Positions 17,108 through 27,032 are shown, numbered from the stretch's first letter. The stretch: DNA of 64,000 nucleotides from Fibrobacter sp. (GCA_024398935.1 JAKSIH010000002.1:88594-152593), one strand, 5' to 3'. A program made the numbers and translations. Notes: generated from the letters alone by a model not told the origin.

Positions 17108-19030
17108 TTAGCCCATCACCTTTTTGTTGAACGCTTCCGGCGTGGTAAAAGTGGGCACAATTTCGTGAAGTGCATCAATCGCAACGTCGTCCTTATTCTC
17201 CAGGGCGGCGTTTTTCAATTTCCACAACTGGTTGATAAAGGAAGGTCCTATCTCAATCTGTTTTCCGATGAAAATAAGTTTGTTGCGGGTCTTCTCCAGA
17301 CCTTCCTCATTCATGAGAAGTTCTTCCTTGATTTTCTCACCGGGACGAAGTCCAGTGAACTTGATTTCCACATCACGGTAAGGAACCTTACCGTACATAC
17401 GGATCAGGTTTTCAGCCAAGGTCACGATCTTTACGGGCTGTCCCATATCCAGTACGAAAATTTCACCACCATGGGCAAAGCTCGCCGCCTCAAGCACCAG
17501 GCTCACCGCTTCGGGAATGGTCATGAAGTAGCGGATAATATCGGGATGGGTTACCGTCACCGGCTTGCCTTGTTCTATCTGGCGTTTAAACAGCGGGATT
17601 ACAGAACCATTACTCCCCAGCACATTACCAAAGCGGGTGGTCACGAATTCAGTCTTTGCATCCTGCTGCTGGGACATGAACTGCACGATCATTTCGCAGC
17701 AGCGCTTCGAAGCCCCCATCACGTTGGTCGGATTCACCGCCTTGTCCGTACTGATCATGACAAACTTACCCACATTATACTGCAGTGCAAGGGTTGCCAT
17801 GTGGAATGTACCGATAACGTTATTCTTGATTGCCTCCATGGGATTATTTTCCATCAGGGGCACATGCTTATGGGCCGCCGCGTGGAACACCACATCAGGC
17901 TTATACTTCTTGAAAATCTGGTTCATTCGGAAGTAATCGCGGACGCTCGCAATCAGGGTGACAAGATTCAGCCTGTCCCCATACTCCATGACCAGTTCCT
18001 GCTGAATTTCGTAGGCGTTATTCTCGTAGATATCGACAATGACGACCTGCTTCGGCTGGTACTTCGCTATCTGGCGAACCAGTTCGCTTCCGATACTTCC
18101 TCCGCCGCCTGTCACCATGCAGACCTTATCCTTAATAAAGGAAAGCACCCCCATGTTGTTGAACTTGATGGGAGCTCTGCCCAGCAGGTCCTCTACCTTG
18201 ATGTCACGAATCTGGTGAACAAAGCCCGTCGCCTTCGGCTGATCTTCGGATTCGTCCAGGAAACTACCAACAAACGGAAGAATCTTCAAAGGCAATCCAG
18301 TCTGGCTGCATAAATCCAATATATTGTTCCGGTCAACAGGCGGGCAACTGGGAATGGCAAAAATAATCTGCTCGATATTTTCCTTCCTGGCAATTTCCGG
18401 AATCTGGGCTGTCGCCCCTACCACCATCACGCCGCAGACGCGCTTGCCCAGTTTGCGATAATCGTCATCCACCAGACAAACCGGGTTAATCGAATTTCCG
18501 GGATGATGGCCAATCCCGCCTCGGTTCAGAAGGATTTCCTGTAGAAGAATCTTTGCGGCACTACCGGCCCCCACAATCAAGGTTCGCTTCATCACGGCTT
18601 CCTTGTGGCCCGTAGCCACCAGGGTAATGAAAGCGCTCTTGAACATAAGTCTGAAAAGGACAACGCCAAATCCAGCAAAGAACGCATGCAAAAGGAAGAA
18701 CTGCCAGAACAGATCGCCGCTGATCATCATGACAAAGATGCTGGTCATCCCGATGCCAAGGACGATTCCGACAACGCAGGCAATATAATCCTTGATCCCG
18801 ATGTAACGCCATAGCTTGTTGTAGGCGCCAGACAGCATCAGGAAACTGAAGCAGCAGAAAACGCTGACAACAAAGATTACAAACTGGTCCGGACGGGCAA
18901 TACGATCCGCAATCAGGGGCAACGGGAAATTCGCGACAAGTCCCGCTGCAGCTACAATGACAGCGTCAACTACAGCAAGTATACGCTTGCTGTACTTAAA
19001 GCTTTTCAGTAGATCCTTGATGCGTCCCAT
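17108..19030 (-). CDS. Membrane UDP-GlcNAc 4,6-dehydratase, PglF/CapD type
   Basis: 640 aa. Four membrane helices in the first 120 residues, a first Rossmann-like region (LIVGAGSAAKILL), then the SDR catalytic domain with VTGGGGSIGSELVRQI, HAAAHKHVPLME, and the STDKAVNPTNVMGASKR segment where Met replaces the usual Tyr, as in PglF, WbpM and FlaA1. It removes water from a UDP-HexNAc to give the 4-keto-6-deoxy sugar at the inner membrane, the first step toward bacillosamine-like sugars. It is last in an operon with the tyrosine kinase gene (13 bases upstream). Its likely next enzyme is the aminotransferase at 39.9 kb. Confidence 0.92.
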   Translation of the reverse strand: MGRIKDLLKSFKYSKRILAVVDAVIVAAAGLVANFPLPLIADRIARPDQFVIFVVSVFCCFSFLMLSGAYNKLWRYIGIKDYIACVVGIVLGIGMTSIFVMMISGDLFWQFFLLHAFFAGFGVVLFRLMFKSAFITLVATGHKEAVMKRTLIVGAGSAAKILLQEILLNRGGIGHHPGNSINPVCLVDDDYRKLGKRVCGVMVVGATAQIPEIARKENIEQIIFAIPSCPPVDRNNILDLCSQTGLPLKILPFVGSFLDESEDQPKATGFVHQIRDIKVEDLLGRAPIKFNNMGVLSFIKDKVCMVTGGGGSIGSELVRQIAKYQPKQVVIVDIYENNAYEIQQELVMEYGDRLNLVTLIASVRDYFRMNQIFKKYKPDVVFHAAAHKHVPLMENNPMEAIKNNVIGTFHMATLALQYNVGKFVMISTDKAVNPTNVMGASKRCCEMIVQFMSQQQDAKTEFVTTRFGNVLGSNGSVIPLFKRQIEQGKPVTVTHPDIIRYFMTIPEAVSLVLEAASFAHGGEIFVLDMGQPVKIVTLAENLIRMYGKVPYRDVEIKFTGLRPGEKIKEELLMNEEGLEKTRNKLIFIGKQIEIGPSFINQLWKLKNAALENKDDVAIDALHEIVPTFTTPEAFNKKVMG

Positions 19031-19043
19031 AAAACTTCACTGC

Positions 19044-21203
19044 CTAGGATTTTTTCCTGTAGCTATAATACCCATAACCGCCGTAATAACCATGCACGCC
19101 TTCTCTTTCGCAATGGTTAATGACAAAGGCCTTGGGAGCCTCGCTCAGACGGTCCACCTTGCCCATGGCTTCATTTATCTGGTCAGCAGTATGACGTCCA
19201 TAGTGAAGCACATAAAGAGACAAGTCTACCTGAGGCAAAATCAGTTCCGTATCGGCAACCAGATTAATGGGCGGAGTATCCAGAATAATCACATCAAACT
19301 TTTCTTTAGCCAACTTCAGCAATTCAGGGAAACGTTCCCCATGGAGCAAATCCGTAGGAGCCATCTTGGCGCTACCAGCACCGATAACGCTCATGTTCTC
19401 TACATCAGTCAAGGAGACTGCTTCATCCAGGCTTGCCTTACCCGCAAGAATTTCAGCCAGACCCTGCTTATGCTTGCTGTAAACCACACCACGACGCATA
19501 TCGGCATCCACCAGCAAAACCTTTTTGCCTGAAATAGCAAAGAGAGCAGCCAGATTTCTTGAAACAAAGGACTTGCCTACTCCAGCAACAAGACCCGCCA
19601 CCATAATTACAGGATGTTCCGCAGTTGCAGAAAATTCTACAGAAGTAAATAGACTGCGTAAGGCTTCGCTGGCAGGATCCTCGGGAGAATGGCAAACCAG
19701 CGGCAAAGTTCCCTTGCGATACATGGGGCCATTACGATAGGCTCTGCGAAGCTCCTTGTTTCTGGATTCCGGAATCTTCGCGTAGACGCTAATCCCCGTC
19801 TCGCGTTCAATTTCAAGAGCATTGCGAACTCCGTTCTTCAGCAGGCGAATCAAGAACACGAGAAGCACGCCCATCATGAAGAAGGCGGCAACAGAGCATA
19901 TCAGGATTCTGGACTTTTTAGGCTTTGTCTGTTCCGTATCCTCTACGGCATAGTCAACCACCCGGACAGTACCCACTTCACCGGCACGGATCACGCGAAG
20001 CTGCTGAATGTTATTCAGCATGGAAGTGTACTGGGCATTGTTCAGGGAGACTTCTTCCTGAAGGGTAAGAACCTCCTGCTGGGTCAAGGGCATCTTCTTT
20101 GCAGAAGACTTCAGCTTGGACAGTTCCCCGCGAAGCTTGGCCAGCTGCTTGGTGATGGTCTGCACCGTAGGATGTTCCGCCTTGAACAAACGGGTCGCCT
20201 CCTGGCGTTTCTGTTCCAGGTTCAGAATCTGCATGTTTAGATCCTGTTCCTTCTTCAGCATGGCCTGGGTTTCGCCAGACATGTCCACGGATCCGATCCG
20301 GTGGCGGTAGTCGGCCAGTTTCTTTTCCGATGAGTCCAGCTTAGCCTTCACGCCAGGCAGCTGATTTTCCAGGAACTGCAAGGTCTTTTCCGCTTCGGCG
20401 CTGCGCATTTCAATATTCTGGCGCAGGTAGACATTCGCTACGGAATTAAGGATGGACTGGGCCCTGTCAGGATAACGGTGGGAATAGCTTACACCGATGA
20501 CACCAGTCTGCTTTCCCCTTTCCGATACGCGAAGCTGTGCCGCCAGACGACGGGCTGCGTTTAAAGGAGTCGTCACGCCAAGCTTAAACTTCTGGCCAGG
20601 CTTTCCCTTCAACTTGTCCACCATCATGGAGACGGTATCGCCCTCGAACAAGGCGCTGGCCTCGATCCCCACGGTGCCCTGGAGAACCACATCCCCATCG
20701 GGGCTAATCATTTCATACAGGGTATCGTTTACGATACGGGCGGTCCAGCCGCCACGGCGTTCCAGGGGCAAAACCAGATTGGCAACATCCATGCGTCCTT
20801 CGCGATGACGAATGCGATCCATGAAACCCACGGGAATGGCGCTAAAGCAAAGACCCTCTTCATCCACCACATAGCTAAGCACCATGCGGCTCTTGATCAT
20901 CTCGATTTCTGCGTCGGCAGGGCTTGCCATATCCAGCAGCATGCCCATTTCGCCCATGGCCTTGCCCGCCTTGTTCCCCTTCACGTCTAGCTTTAGGAGA
21001 GCGTCGCTGCTATACATGGGACGAATCCAATTGCCCATAAACACACCGACAACGGCCCCGACCACAATAAAGACAAGAAGCAACAGGCGCTTCTTCCAAA
21101 GAAGGCCCAGTGCTTCTACCAAGGTAATGGCGTTACTGTTTCTTGTATCCTGCAGCGCAGCAAGACTGATGGTAGTCGTCCCGTTCGACTGATTTTCTTT
21201 CAT
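19044..21203 (-). CDS. Wzc-type chain-length regulator and tyrosine autokinase
   Basis: 719 aa. Wzz-type N-terminal domain with a membrane helix near residue 40, a long periplasmic coiled coil (roughly 255-420), a second membrane helix near 430, then a cytoplasmic BY-kinase domain: Walker A GLVAGVGKSF, A' LLVDADMRR, Walker B VIILDTPP. The C-terminus is a tyrosine cluster (YYGGYGYYSY), the autophosphorylation site in this family. It controls polymerisation and export of surface polysaccharide in Wzy-dependent systems, fitting the flippase and polymerase at 31-33 kb. No outer-membrane exporter gene (Wza type) lies beside it. Confidence 0.93.
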   Translation of the reverse strand: MKENQSNGTTTISLAALQDTRNSNAITLVEALGLLWKKRLLLLVFIVVGAVVGVFMGNWIRPMYSSDALLKLDVKGNKAGKAMGEMGMLLDMASPADAEIEMIKSRMVLSYVVDEEGLCFSAIPVGFMDRIRHREGRMDVANLVLPLERRGGWTARIVNDTLYEMISPDGDVVLQGTVGIEASALFEGDTVSMMVDKLKGKPGQKFKLGVTTPLNAARRLAAQLRVSERGKQTGVIGVSYSHRYPDRAQSILNSVANVYLRQNIEMRSAEAEKTLQFLENQLPGVKAKLDSSEKKLADYRHRIGSVDMSGETQAMLKKEQDLNMQILNLEQKRQEATRLFKAEHPTVQTITKQLAKLRGELSKLKSSAKKMPLTQQEVLTLQEEVSLNNAQYTSMLNNIQQLRVIRAGEVGTVRVVDYAVEDTEQTKPKKSRILICSVAAFFMMGVLLVFLIRLLKNGVRNALEIERETGISVYAKIPESRNKELRRAYRNGPMYRKGTLPLVCHSPEDPASEALRSLFTSVEFSATAEHPVIMVAGLVAGVGKSFVSRNLAALFAISGKKVLLVDADMRRGVVYSKHKQGLAEILAGKASLDEAVSLTDVENMSVIGAGSAKMAPTDLLHGERFPELLKLAKEKFDVIILDTPPINLVADTELILPQVDLSLYVLHYGRHTADQINEAMGKVDRLSEAPKAFVINHCEREGVHGYYGGYGYYSYRKKS

Positions 21204-21221
21204 CGTAGGTCCCTAGGAGAA

Positions 21222-21386
21222 CTAAGCCTGGCGGTCGTTCCCCGGGGTGTAGTTGAAGCCGAATTCATCGTCGGATTCCTTGAAATCGTCAATGTCATCG
21301 CAGCTGGAGCAGCTCAACAGGTTCGTCTGGAACTTCATGTCCACAATGTTCATCTTAGGAGCTTCATATTCTTTCTTGATAGTCAT
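21222..21386 (-). CDS. 54-aa acidic peptide with CSSC motif
   Basis: 54 codons, with an excellent AAGGAG ribosome site. Begins MTIKKEYEAPKMNIVDMKFQ, continues TNLLSCSSCDDIDDF, and ends in an acidic, aromatic tail (DDEFGFNYTPGN). The opening resembles the many short Bacteroidetes-type peptides of the KKxYxxPxxxVxxM kind, some of which are modified-peptide precursors. It sits 12 bases after a secreted protein gene and 18 bases before the Wzc gene, clearly within that operon. No modifying enzyme is next to it, so a role as regulator, structural peptide or precursor cannot be decided. Confidence 0.7.
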   Translation of the reverse strand: MTIKKEYEAPKMNIVDMKFQTNLLSCSSCDDIDDFKESDDEFGFNYTPGNDRQA

Positions 21387-21398
21387 CCCACACACTCC

Positions 21399-22328
21399 TT
21401 ACTTAATAATGACCTTGACACCATTGTTGTAGTAAGTACCCTTGGTAGTAGGCTTGTGGTCAAGCTTACGGCCCCTCAGGTCCACCCAATGGTCAATAGA
21501 AATTTCCCCGGTCCTGGTGTTCAGGGTGCCAAGGTGAATGGAGGTGGTTCCTTCCTTTTCTTCATCATCAATCTGGACATCGATTGTTTCAGGAAGATCC
21601 TCTTCAATGGAAGCCACAGCACCAACCTTAAATGCGACATTATTGGTCTTGACGCACTTCAGGTAAGCGCGCATGGGGCGAATCTTGATGCCGGCCTTGC
21701 CCTTCACAAATTCGCCAGCCTTGATGTCGCCAACATCACGAGCGGCATAACCATAGAGTCGTCCAAGCTCAGAGTCGCCTTCGTTCCACTGCTTAAACTC
21801 GTAGGTGCCGATAAAGTTCCATGCACCGTACTTGTCGCTATATTCTACCACGCTGGAATTGGTCGTGGTGTTGAACACCGGCTTAGGCCCCCAAGCCAAG
21901 TTGAAAACGACATTTTCCACGGTCTTGGAAGGGATGACCATAAAAGGAACATTCGCCTTTAAGTTATTGGCGTATGCCTCATGCCTTAAATGGAGAATCC
22001 ACTTAGGAGGATGCTGTTCGTTACCGTCCCACCACTTTGTAACCTTGATGTAGCTGAACTTTTCAAAATCCGGCATACGCCATCCGTCAACATCGAAGGG
22101 AAGCATGACCGTCGCCGGAACACCCGCTTCGAAAGAACGATTATAAATTACGGAATCAACCGTAATATCTTCGGTGATACTGATGGTTTCAGTAGAAGCA
22201 CCATCGATGGTTGCAATGACCTTACCATCAACAGTATCAATGGATATACCACCATAAGTCTTTGCGGCCTGAGCGCCGACAAAGGCAGCCATAGCGGCAA
22301 GTAATGTAGTCTTGAGCATTTTTTTCAT
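21399..22328 (-). CDS. Unknown secreted protein with Fibrobacter-like C-terminal tail
   Basis: 309 aa from ATG 22328, chosen because GAGG lies 6 bases upstream and MKKMLKTTLLAAMAAFVGAQA is a clear signal peptide; an earlier ATG overlaps that ribosome site. The mature part is mainly beta-type sequence. It ends WVDLRGRKLDHKP...GTYYNNGVKVIIK, a tail style that I associate with Fibrobacter surface proteins and that may be a sorting or anchoring signal. First gene of the operon with the CSSC peptide, the tyrosine kinase and the dehydratase, which suggests a surface-related role. Not otherwise recognised. Confidence 0.75.
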   Translation of the reverse strand: MKKMLKTTLLAAMAAFVGAQAAKTYGGISIDTVDGKVIATIDGASTETISITEDITVDSVIYNRSFEAGVPATVMLPFDVDGWRMPDFEKFSYIKVTKWWDGNEQHPPKWILHLRHEAYANNLKANVPFMVIPSKTVENVVFNLAWGPKPVFNTTTNSSVVEYSDKYGAWNFIGTYEFKQWNEGDSELGRLYGYAARDVGDIKAGEFVKGKAGIKIRPMRAYLKCVKTNNVAFKVGAVASIEEDLPETIDVQIDDEEKEGTTSIHLGTLNTRTGEISIDHWVDLRGRKLDHKPTTKGTYYNNGVKVIIK

Positions 22329-22535
22329 AAAATACCTCATTCCAATTTTTCTTTTGTAAATATAAAATTTCAAAGAGAGGCTTGCAACAAAGGACGACTT
22401 TCAGCAAGGGCTTTTCGTGGTCCAAAACATATGTTTTTCAAAAAATTTGCGTTTTTTTCTTTTTTTAGCGGGTCTTTTTAACCTATATTATCTATTACAA
22501 ACTATAAAAGCGTTTTTACAGAAACGGAATTCCAA

Positions 22536-24248
22536 ATGCCTTGTGAAAGCTCCCAACTTCTTTTTGTTATCGTATTTTCGATTATCATCCTCCTGCTTCT
22601 CGTCTTCATTTTCGGCCTGCTCGCCAAGCTGAAGAAATTCCAGGTCGCCGAAGCCGAAAACAGAAAGGCCAAGGAGACCCTTAACGTATTCAAGTCCATG
22701 AGCCATATCTTTTCTGCGGCATTCCGCATAGACATTGCCGCAGATACATTCGAAGAACTCATTCACAACAAGATCGCTCAGGAATATCTGAACAACATGG
22801 CCTGCGCCCAGGAAAAGCTCTATCAGGCATGCAACGCGTTCATGTCCCCGGAATTCATTGACGAAATGATTCGCTTCACGGACCTTTCCACCCTGGAAGA
22901 ACGAATGGAGGGAAAGGACGCCATCAGCTGTGACTATATCGGCAACGTAACCGGATGGTGCAAGGCTTACTTCATCATAGACGACCGGGATGCCGACGGG
23001 AAGATCAAGCACGTGTTCTTTGCAGTACGGACCATCCACGACGAAAAGGAAAAGGAAGAGTCCCAGAACAAGAACATCGCCGCCGCGCTGACTGCGGCAA
23101 AGTCCGCCAACCGGGCCAAGAGCGCATTCCTATTCAACATGAGCCACGACATTCGCACCCCCATGAACGCCCTCATGGGATTCACCGAATTTTTGGAGAA
23201 GAATGCCGGAGACAAGGACAAGGTCATCGAATACGTCCAAAAAATCAAGGCCTCCAACGCAACCCTCCTAACACTGGTCAACAACGTTCTTGAAATGGCA
23301 AGACTGGAAAGCGGAAAGACTATCGTCGAAGAGGAATACTGGGATATCAGGCAGTTCAACGAAACCCTGACCTCTGTCTTTGCCGATTCCATGGCCAAGC
23401 ACGGCCTGAACTTCGTAAGGTCCACTAAGATTACCCATCACCACATTCTCTGCGACACCACCAAGGTCCAGAAGATTTTCCTGAACCTCCTGAGCAACGC
23501 CATGAAGTTCACGCCGCCCGGCGGAGCGGTGAAGTTCGTGATGACCGAAATAGAGTCAAACAAGGACGGCTACGCCATCTACAGGACAGTCGTCGAGGAC
23601 AACGGCATCGGCATCTCGGAAAGCTATCTGAATAATATCTTTGAGGAATTTTCCAAGGAGCACTCCAGCACGGAAAGTAAAATCGAGGGCGCAGGCCTCG
23701 GCATGGCGATCGTCAAGAACCTGGTGGATTTCCTCAACGGAGAAATTCAAATCGAAAGCGTCGTAGGCAAGGGAACCAAAATTACAGTCACCCTCCCCTT
23801 CAAGATTGCCTCCGAAAAAGATATTGACGCACCTCTCCGCGAAGCCAAGGAACTTCAGGAACGGGACTTCAGCAACAAGCGGGTCCTGCTTGCCGAAGAC
23901 AACGAGCTGAATGCGGAAATCGCCATGGCCATTCTGAAAGAAGCAGGCATCATCGTAGACAGGGCTGAAAACGGAAGGGAATGCATCCAGATGCTACAGG
24001 ATGCTGCACCGGACTACTACAACGCCGTGCTTATGGATATTCAGATGCCCATCATGAACGGCTACGAGGCCACCCGAGAGATCCGCGGAATGAACGACCC
24101 GCGCAAGGCTGAAATTCCGGTCATAGCAATGACCGCGAACGCCTTCGACGAAGACCGCCGCAATTCACTCATCGCAGGCATGAATGCCCACCTGGCAAAG
24201 CCCATCGATGTACAGGAACTGTTCAAGACGTTGAACAAATTCATCTAG
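22536..24248 (+). CDS. Hybrid sensor histidine kinase with receiver domain
   Basis: 570 aa. One membrane helix (residues 8-32), a PAS-like sensory region to about 175, HisKA with NMSHDIRTPMNALMGF (His near 205), HATPase with NLLSNAMKFT, DNGIGIS and GAGLGMAI, and a C-terminal receiver with phospho-Asp501 in VLMDIQMPIMNGYE, MTANAF and Lys in AKPI. The first helix-only anchor leaves no periplasmic loop, so sensing is probably cytoplasmic or in the membrane. It precedes a multi-pass membrane protein by 16 bases. No response regulator nearby. Confidence 0.92.
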   Translation: MPCESSQLLFVIVFSIIILLLLVFIFGLLAKLKKFQVAEAENRKAKETLNVFKSMSHIFSAAFRIDIAADTFEELIHNKIAQEYLNNMACAQEKLYQACNAFMSPEFIDEMIRFTDLSTLEERMEGKDAISCDYIGNVTGWCKAYFIIDDRDADGKIKHVFFAVRTIHDEKEKEESQNKNIAAALTAAKSANRAKSAFLFNMSHDIRTPMNALMGFTEFLEKNAGDKDKVIEYVQKIKASNATLLTLVNNVLEMARLESGKTIVEEEYWDIRQFNETLTSVFADSMAKHGLNFVRSTKITHHHILCDTTKVQKIFLNLLSNAMKFTPPGGAVKFVMTEIESNKDGYAIYRTVVEDNGIGISESYLNNIFEEFSKEHSSTESKIEGAGLGMAIVKNLVDFLNGEIQIESVVGKGTKITVTLPFKIASEKDIDAPLREAKELQERDFSNKRVLLAEDNELNAEIAMAILKEAGIIVDRAENGRECIQMLQDAAPDYYNAVLMDIQMPIMNGYEATREIRGMNDPRKAEIPVIAMTANAFDEDRRNSLIAGMNAHLAKPIDVQELFKTLNKFI

Positions 24249-24264
24249 TTAAGGAGAAAAAAAA

Positions 24265-24885
24265 ATGAACCCACTTCAATTTCTCAGAAGCATACCCTTC
24301 GGACTCGTCTTTTTGGCATTCCTGCTACCGCTCTTCGTAATCTCCTGCCCCGGTACGGACACGGTCCTTGCACAAGGATCCGTCTACCAGTCCCTGGACC
24401 TGGCAAACATCCTTGGCGGAATCATGGGACAGATGTCCTCCGACCAGGTGAACGACGTCAACTCCAGCATGAAGCTCTTTACGGTAGTCATTTTTGCACT
24501 CATGATCCTTTCCGCCATGGGCTTCGGCCTTGCCTTCTTCAAGCGTAAGGTTGCGGCAGTCATGGGCATCGTAGCGCTAGTCCTTATGGTTGCCATAGTC
24601 GGCGTTCTCGTAAGCAAGTCCAGCGAAGTGATCAGCATCTCCCCGGGTTCCGGCGCCATCATTTCCATCATTCTTTATCTGGCGGCCATCGTCATGAACT
24701 TTATCCCCGCCAAGGCAGAAAAGCAGCTATCCTCCGCGGCCAAGATCCTTCTAGTCGCAATTCCAACCGCCCTGGTAGTCATAGGATTCACCATCAGTTT
24801 GGTTTCCAGCAACAACCAGGCCAAGGACGCGACCCAGGCAATGGAAAACCTTTTCCAGGGAATGGACAACCTGGACGATCTCTAA
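24265..24885 (+). CDS. Unknown multi-pass membrane protein
   Basis: 206 aa with about five hydrophobic segments and a short acidic C-terminus. AAGGAG lies 8 bases before the start. Directly follows the hybrid kinase in the same direction and is likely co-transcribed, so it may be a membrane partner or target of that kinase. No family recognised. Confidence 0.7.
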   Translation: MNPLQFLRSIPFGLVFLAFLLPLFVISCPGTDTVLAQGSVYQSLDLANILGGIMGQMSSDQVNDVNSSMKLFTVVIFALMILSAMGFGLAFFKRKVAAVMGIVALVLMVAIVGVLVSKSSEVISISPGSGAIISIILYLAAIVMNFIPAKAEKQLSSAAKILLVAIPTALVVIGFTISLVSSNNQAKDATQAMENLFQGMDNLDDL

Positions 24886-24907
24886 AAAAAATTGTTTCTC
24901 GCAGGAC

Positions 24908-25792
24908 TCACTGCTTCTTAGACATTTCCTTCTTCATGATGTCTTCGAACATTGCGGGAGCCTTTTCACGGATTTCCTTTTCAAGCAAATCCAGGCCAGA
25001 CTTCTTCGCATTGAAGCTGGTAAGCAGCTTGCCATCGGCCGTACTATACATTTCCACGCTAATGGTAATTTCGTCGCCGAAAGTGCTTACCTTAGCCTGG
25101 CCTATATACTGCGCAGAAATATTGCGACCCGTCTCGATCAGGTTGTCCCCTTCCCCATCTTCCAGGGACTTGTCCGCAGGGAGAACCGCCAGAATATTTT
25201 CGCGAGTCATGATGGTGTAATTCAGGTCTGCACGGAGAATCTTTACAGCCTCTTCACGCAGGACATTTGTCAGGTACTGCGTTTCCTGACTCTGGGCAAC
25301 ATCATTACCCATGGTCTCCACGATAGCTACAAGAACAGGATCCTTGGCGACCAGCTTGTCCGCCTCGCGCTTCTGTTCTTCTTCAATTATCTTCTGTTCT
25401 TCCGCCTTCAGGGAATCCTTGTAAGCCACCATAATGGAGTGCTCACTGGTCCTGATAACATCGGCAGAACCGCGATAACAAGGATTTGACCCATCCGGTT
25501 CGCGGACAAAGACAATACGCACCGCTTCGCCGCCCAGCTCGCGAGCCTGTTCCTTAAAGACCGATTCCATATCGGCAATCGTGCAACTGCCGCTCGCACC
25601 TTCGTACTCAACCTTACCAATGACATCCACATTCTTGGGCGTTTTTTCAAACTGCTTGTAAACCTTGACCTTAGTGCCCTCCGGTGTAGGAGGATAAAGC
25701 TTAAAACGCGTCGTGGTGTAATTGACGCTACTGCATGCATAAAGCAGGCAACCTGCTAAGGCCATTGGAACAAACTTCATAAAACGGTTCAT
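24908..25792 (-). CDS. Putative lipoprotein, unknown function
   Basis: 294 aa. Signal MNRFMKFVPMALAGCLLYACSS offers two lipobox-like Cys residues (15 and 20). A charged segment around residues 125-150 (KAEEQKIIEEEQKREADK) looks helical. The C-terminal part (MTRENILAVLP, YIGQAKVSTFGDEITISVEMY, TADGKLL) resembles envelope proteins of the LpoB/FlgO/CsgG-like fold, which form or regulate envelope assemblies; this is a weak resemblance. Convergent with the kinase operon. Confidence 0.65.
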   Translation of the reverse strand: MNRFMKFVPMALAGCLLYACSSVNYTTTRFKLYPPTPEGTKVKVYKQFEKTPKNVDVIGKVEYEGASGSCTIADMESVFKEQARELGGEAVRIVFVREPDGSNPCYRGSADVIRTSEHSIMVAYKDSLKAEEQKIIEEEQKREADKLVAKDPVLVAIVETMGNDVAQSQETQYLTNVLREEAVKILRADLNYTIMTRENILAVLPADKSLEDGEGDNLIETGRNISAQYIGQAKVSTFGDEITISVEMYSTADGKLLTSFNAKKSGLDLLEKEIREKAPAMFEDIMKKEMSKKQ

Positions 25793-25861
25793 AGGAAACC
25801 CCCGGTCAGGACAAAATCTTTTAGGGAAATATAAAAAAGAAAATGCGGAAAACGCAAAAGG

Positions 25862-26941
25862 TCATCTATGACCAAGGGCGAGTCGGCGCCGCTTGATCCG
25901 TTTCGGAATTAAACTAACCGTTTTCATCCAGTACTTCGCCTCCTTCCAAAAGGATTCCCTTGCGTCAAACGGAAGCAACCTTAAAAAACGAACGCGGTCC
26001 TTAAACCAGCGGGCGATTACCGGCTGCTTATAATCTTCCGCATACCAGCCGAAGTTTCCACCCTCAAGGACAACCTTCAGCAAAATCCTGCCGCGAGCCT
26101 TATCGGGGGCACACAGCATTCGGGGCTCTTCCAAGGCAAAGACCTCGCCAAGGGCAAACATTACGGCACCAGCCATCTTGCCTAGACCACAGGATTTCAG
26201 CTGGGCGGCAACCTTCGCACGGTCATCGGCAGAGCAATGCAGCAACAACTGGTGGTAATCCACAAGCTGGCGAAGACCGATACCGCCCTTAAAGAAATGC
26301 TGTTTTAGGTGACAAAGCTGCATTACCAGGGCGTAACAAACATTCGGCACATAAAAGCCCTGCGGAACCCATCGGGAAGTTTCCGCCTCCTCTGCCAGAA
26401 ATTTCTGCAAGGCCCTGTTCTGCGCAGGGGCGTACATCCTGGAAGCCACATAATGAACCTCCACCACCTCCCCCGCATACTCAAACTCGGCATGATAGGA
26501 GTTGAAGACCGCCTTTTTATCTAGCCCAGACCGGGCAAGCAAATCTTCTGCGACGGACCGCCCGCCTAACACAAAAAAATCAATATCGCCAGTTTGCCTA
26601 AGATTTGAATCCGGATACAAAAGGGCGTTGGCGGAACCCTTCAGGACAAAAACCTTGTGCCCCTGCTTTTCAAACAACTGGGTAAGTTCCGCCGTAGTCT
26701 CGTTGATTTTCTTGTTCTGTCCACGAATGTGTTCCGCTTCCATGGACCAACGCCAGGCAAGCTTCTGTGGAGGGCATAGCGCAGGCGGCAACTTCTGCAA
26801 ACCAAAGTAAAGCACCCCCAGCAAGGACTGCCTTTCCGCCCACTTGTGCAAGGCACCCCACTCCCGTTCAGAAAGCGCGGGAAGCGGCGCATCAGAGACG
26901 CCTAAGGAATAGCGAAGGAATTGGAAAGGAACGAAGGACAT
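25862..26941 (-). CDS. Nucleotidyltransferase-fold protein of polysaccharide clusters
   Basis: 359 aa. The segment KVFVLKGSANALLYPDSNLRQ then GDIDFFV matches the uncharacterised nucleotidyltransferase family (NTP_transf_5 type) that often accompanies capsule genes; GDIDFFV holds the metal-binding acids. No membrane segment. The substrate is unknown for the family. It begins 2 bases after the stop of a short basic reading frame and lies downstream of the polysaccharide operon terminator. Confidence 0.75.
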   Translation of the reverse strand: MSFVPFQFLRYSLGVSDAPLPALSEREWGALHKWAERQSLLGVLYFGLQKLPPALCPPQKLAWRWSMEAEHIRGQNKKINETTAELTQLFEKQGHKVFVLKGSANALLYPDSNLRQTGDIDFFVLGGRSVAEDLLARSGLDKKAVFNSYHAEFEYAGEVVEVHYVASRMYAPAQNRALQKFLAEEAETSRWVPQGFYVPNVCYALVMQLCHLKQHFFKGGIGLRQLVDYHQLLLHCSADDRAKVAAQLKSCGLGKMAGAVMFALGEVFALEEPRMLCAPDKARGRILLKVVLEGGNFGWYAEDYKQPVIARWFKDRVRFLRLLPFDARESFWKEAKYWMKTVSLIPKRIKRRRLALGHR

Positions 26942-26942
26942 A

Positions 26943-27032
26943 TTAAGGATTCAGCAATTTCTTCTTGATTTTCAGCAGCACGATTTTGTATAGCGGCAAG
27001 CGAACGCAATATTTCTTCACGAGTTCTTTCAT
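26943..27032 (-). other. Short basic reading frame, possible gene remnant
   Basis: 29-aa frame (MKELVKKYC...KKKLLNP) ending 2 bases before the nucleotidyltransferase start. The same frame stays open upstream to about 27100 and reads like the basic C-terminal tail of a longer protein (HFRRYEFFADLDKL before the Met), but its 5' part is replaced by a terminator. Either a small coupled ORF or the decayed end of a polysaccharide gene. Confidence 0.35.

Noticed and set aside
21222..21386. Full modified-peptide (RiPP) biosynthetic cluster
   Set aside because: No radical SAM, YcaO, lanthipeptide enzyme or dedicated exporter lies next to the peptide gene; kept as a small peptide of unknown role.
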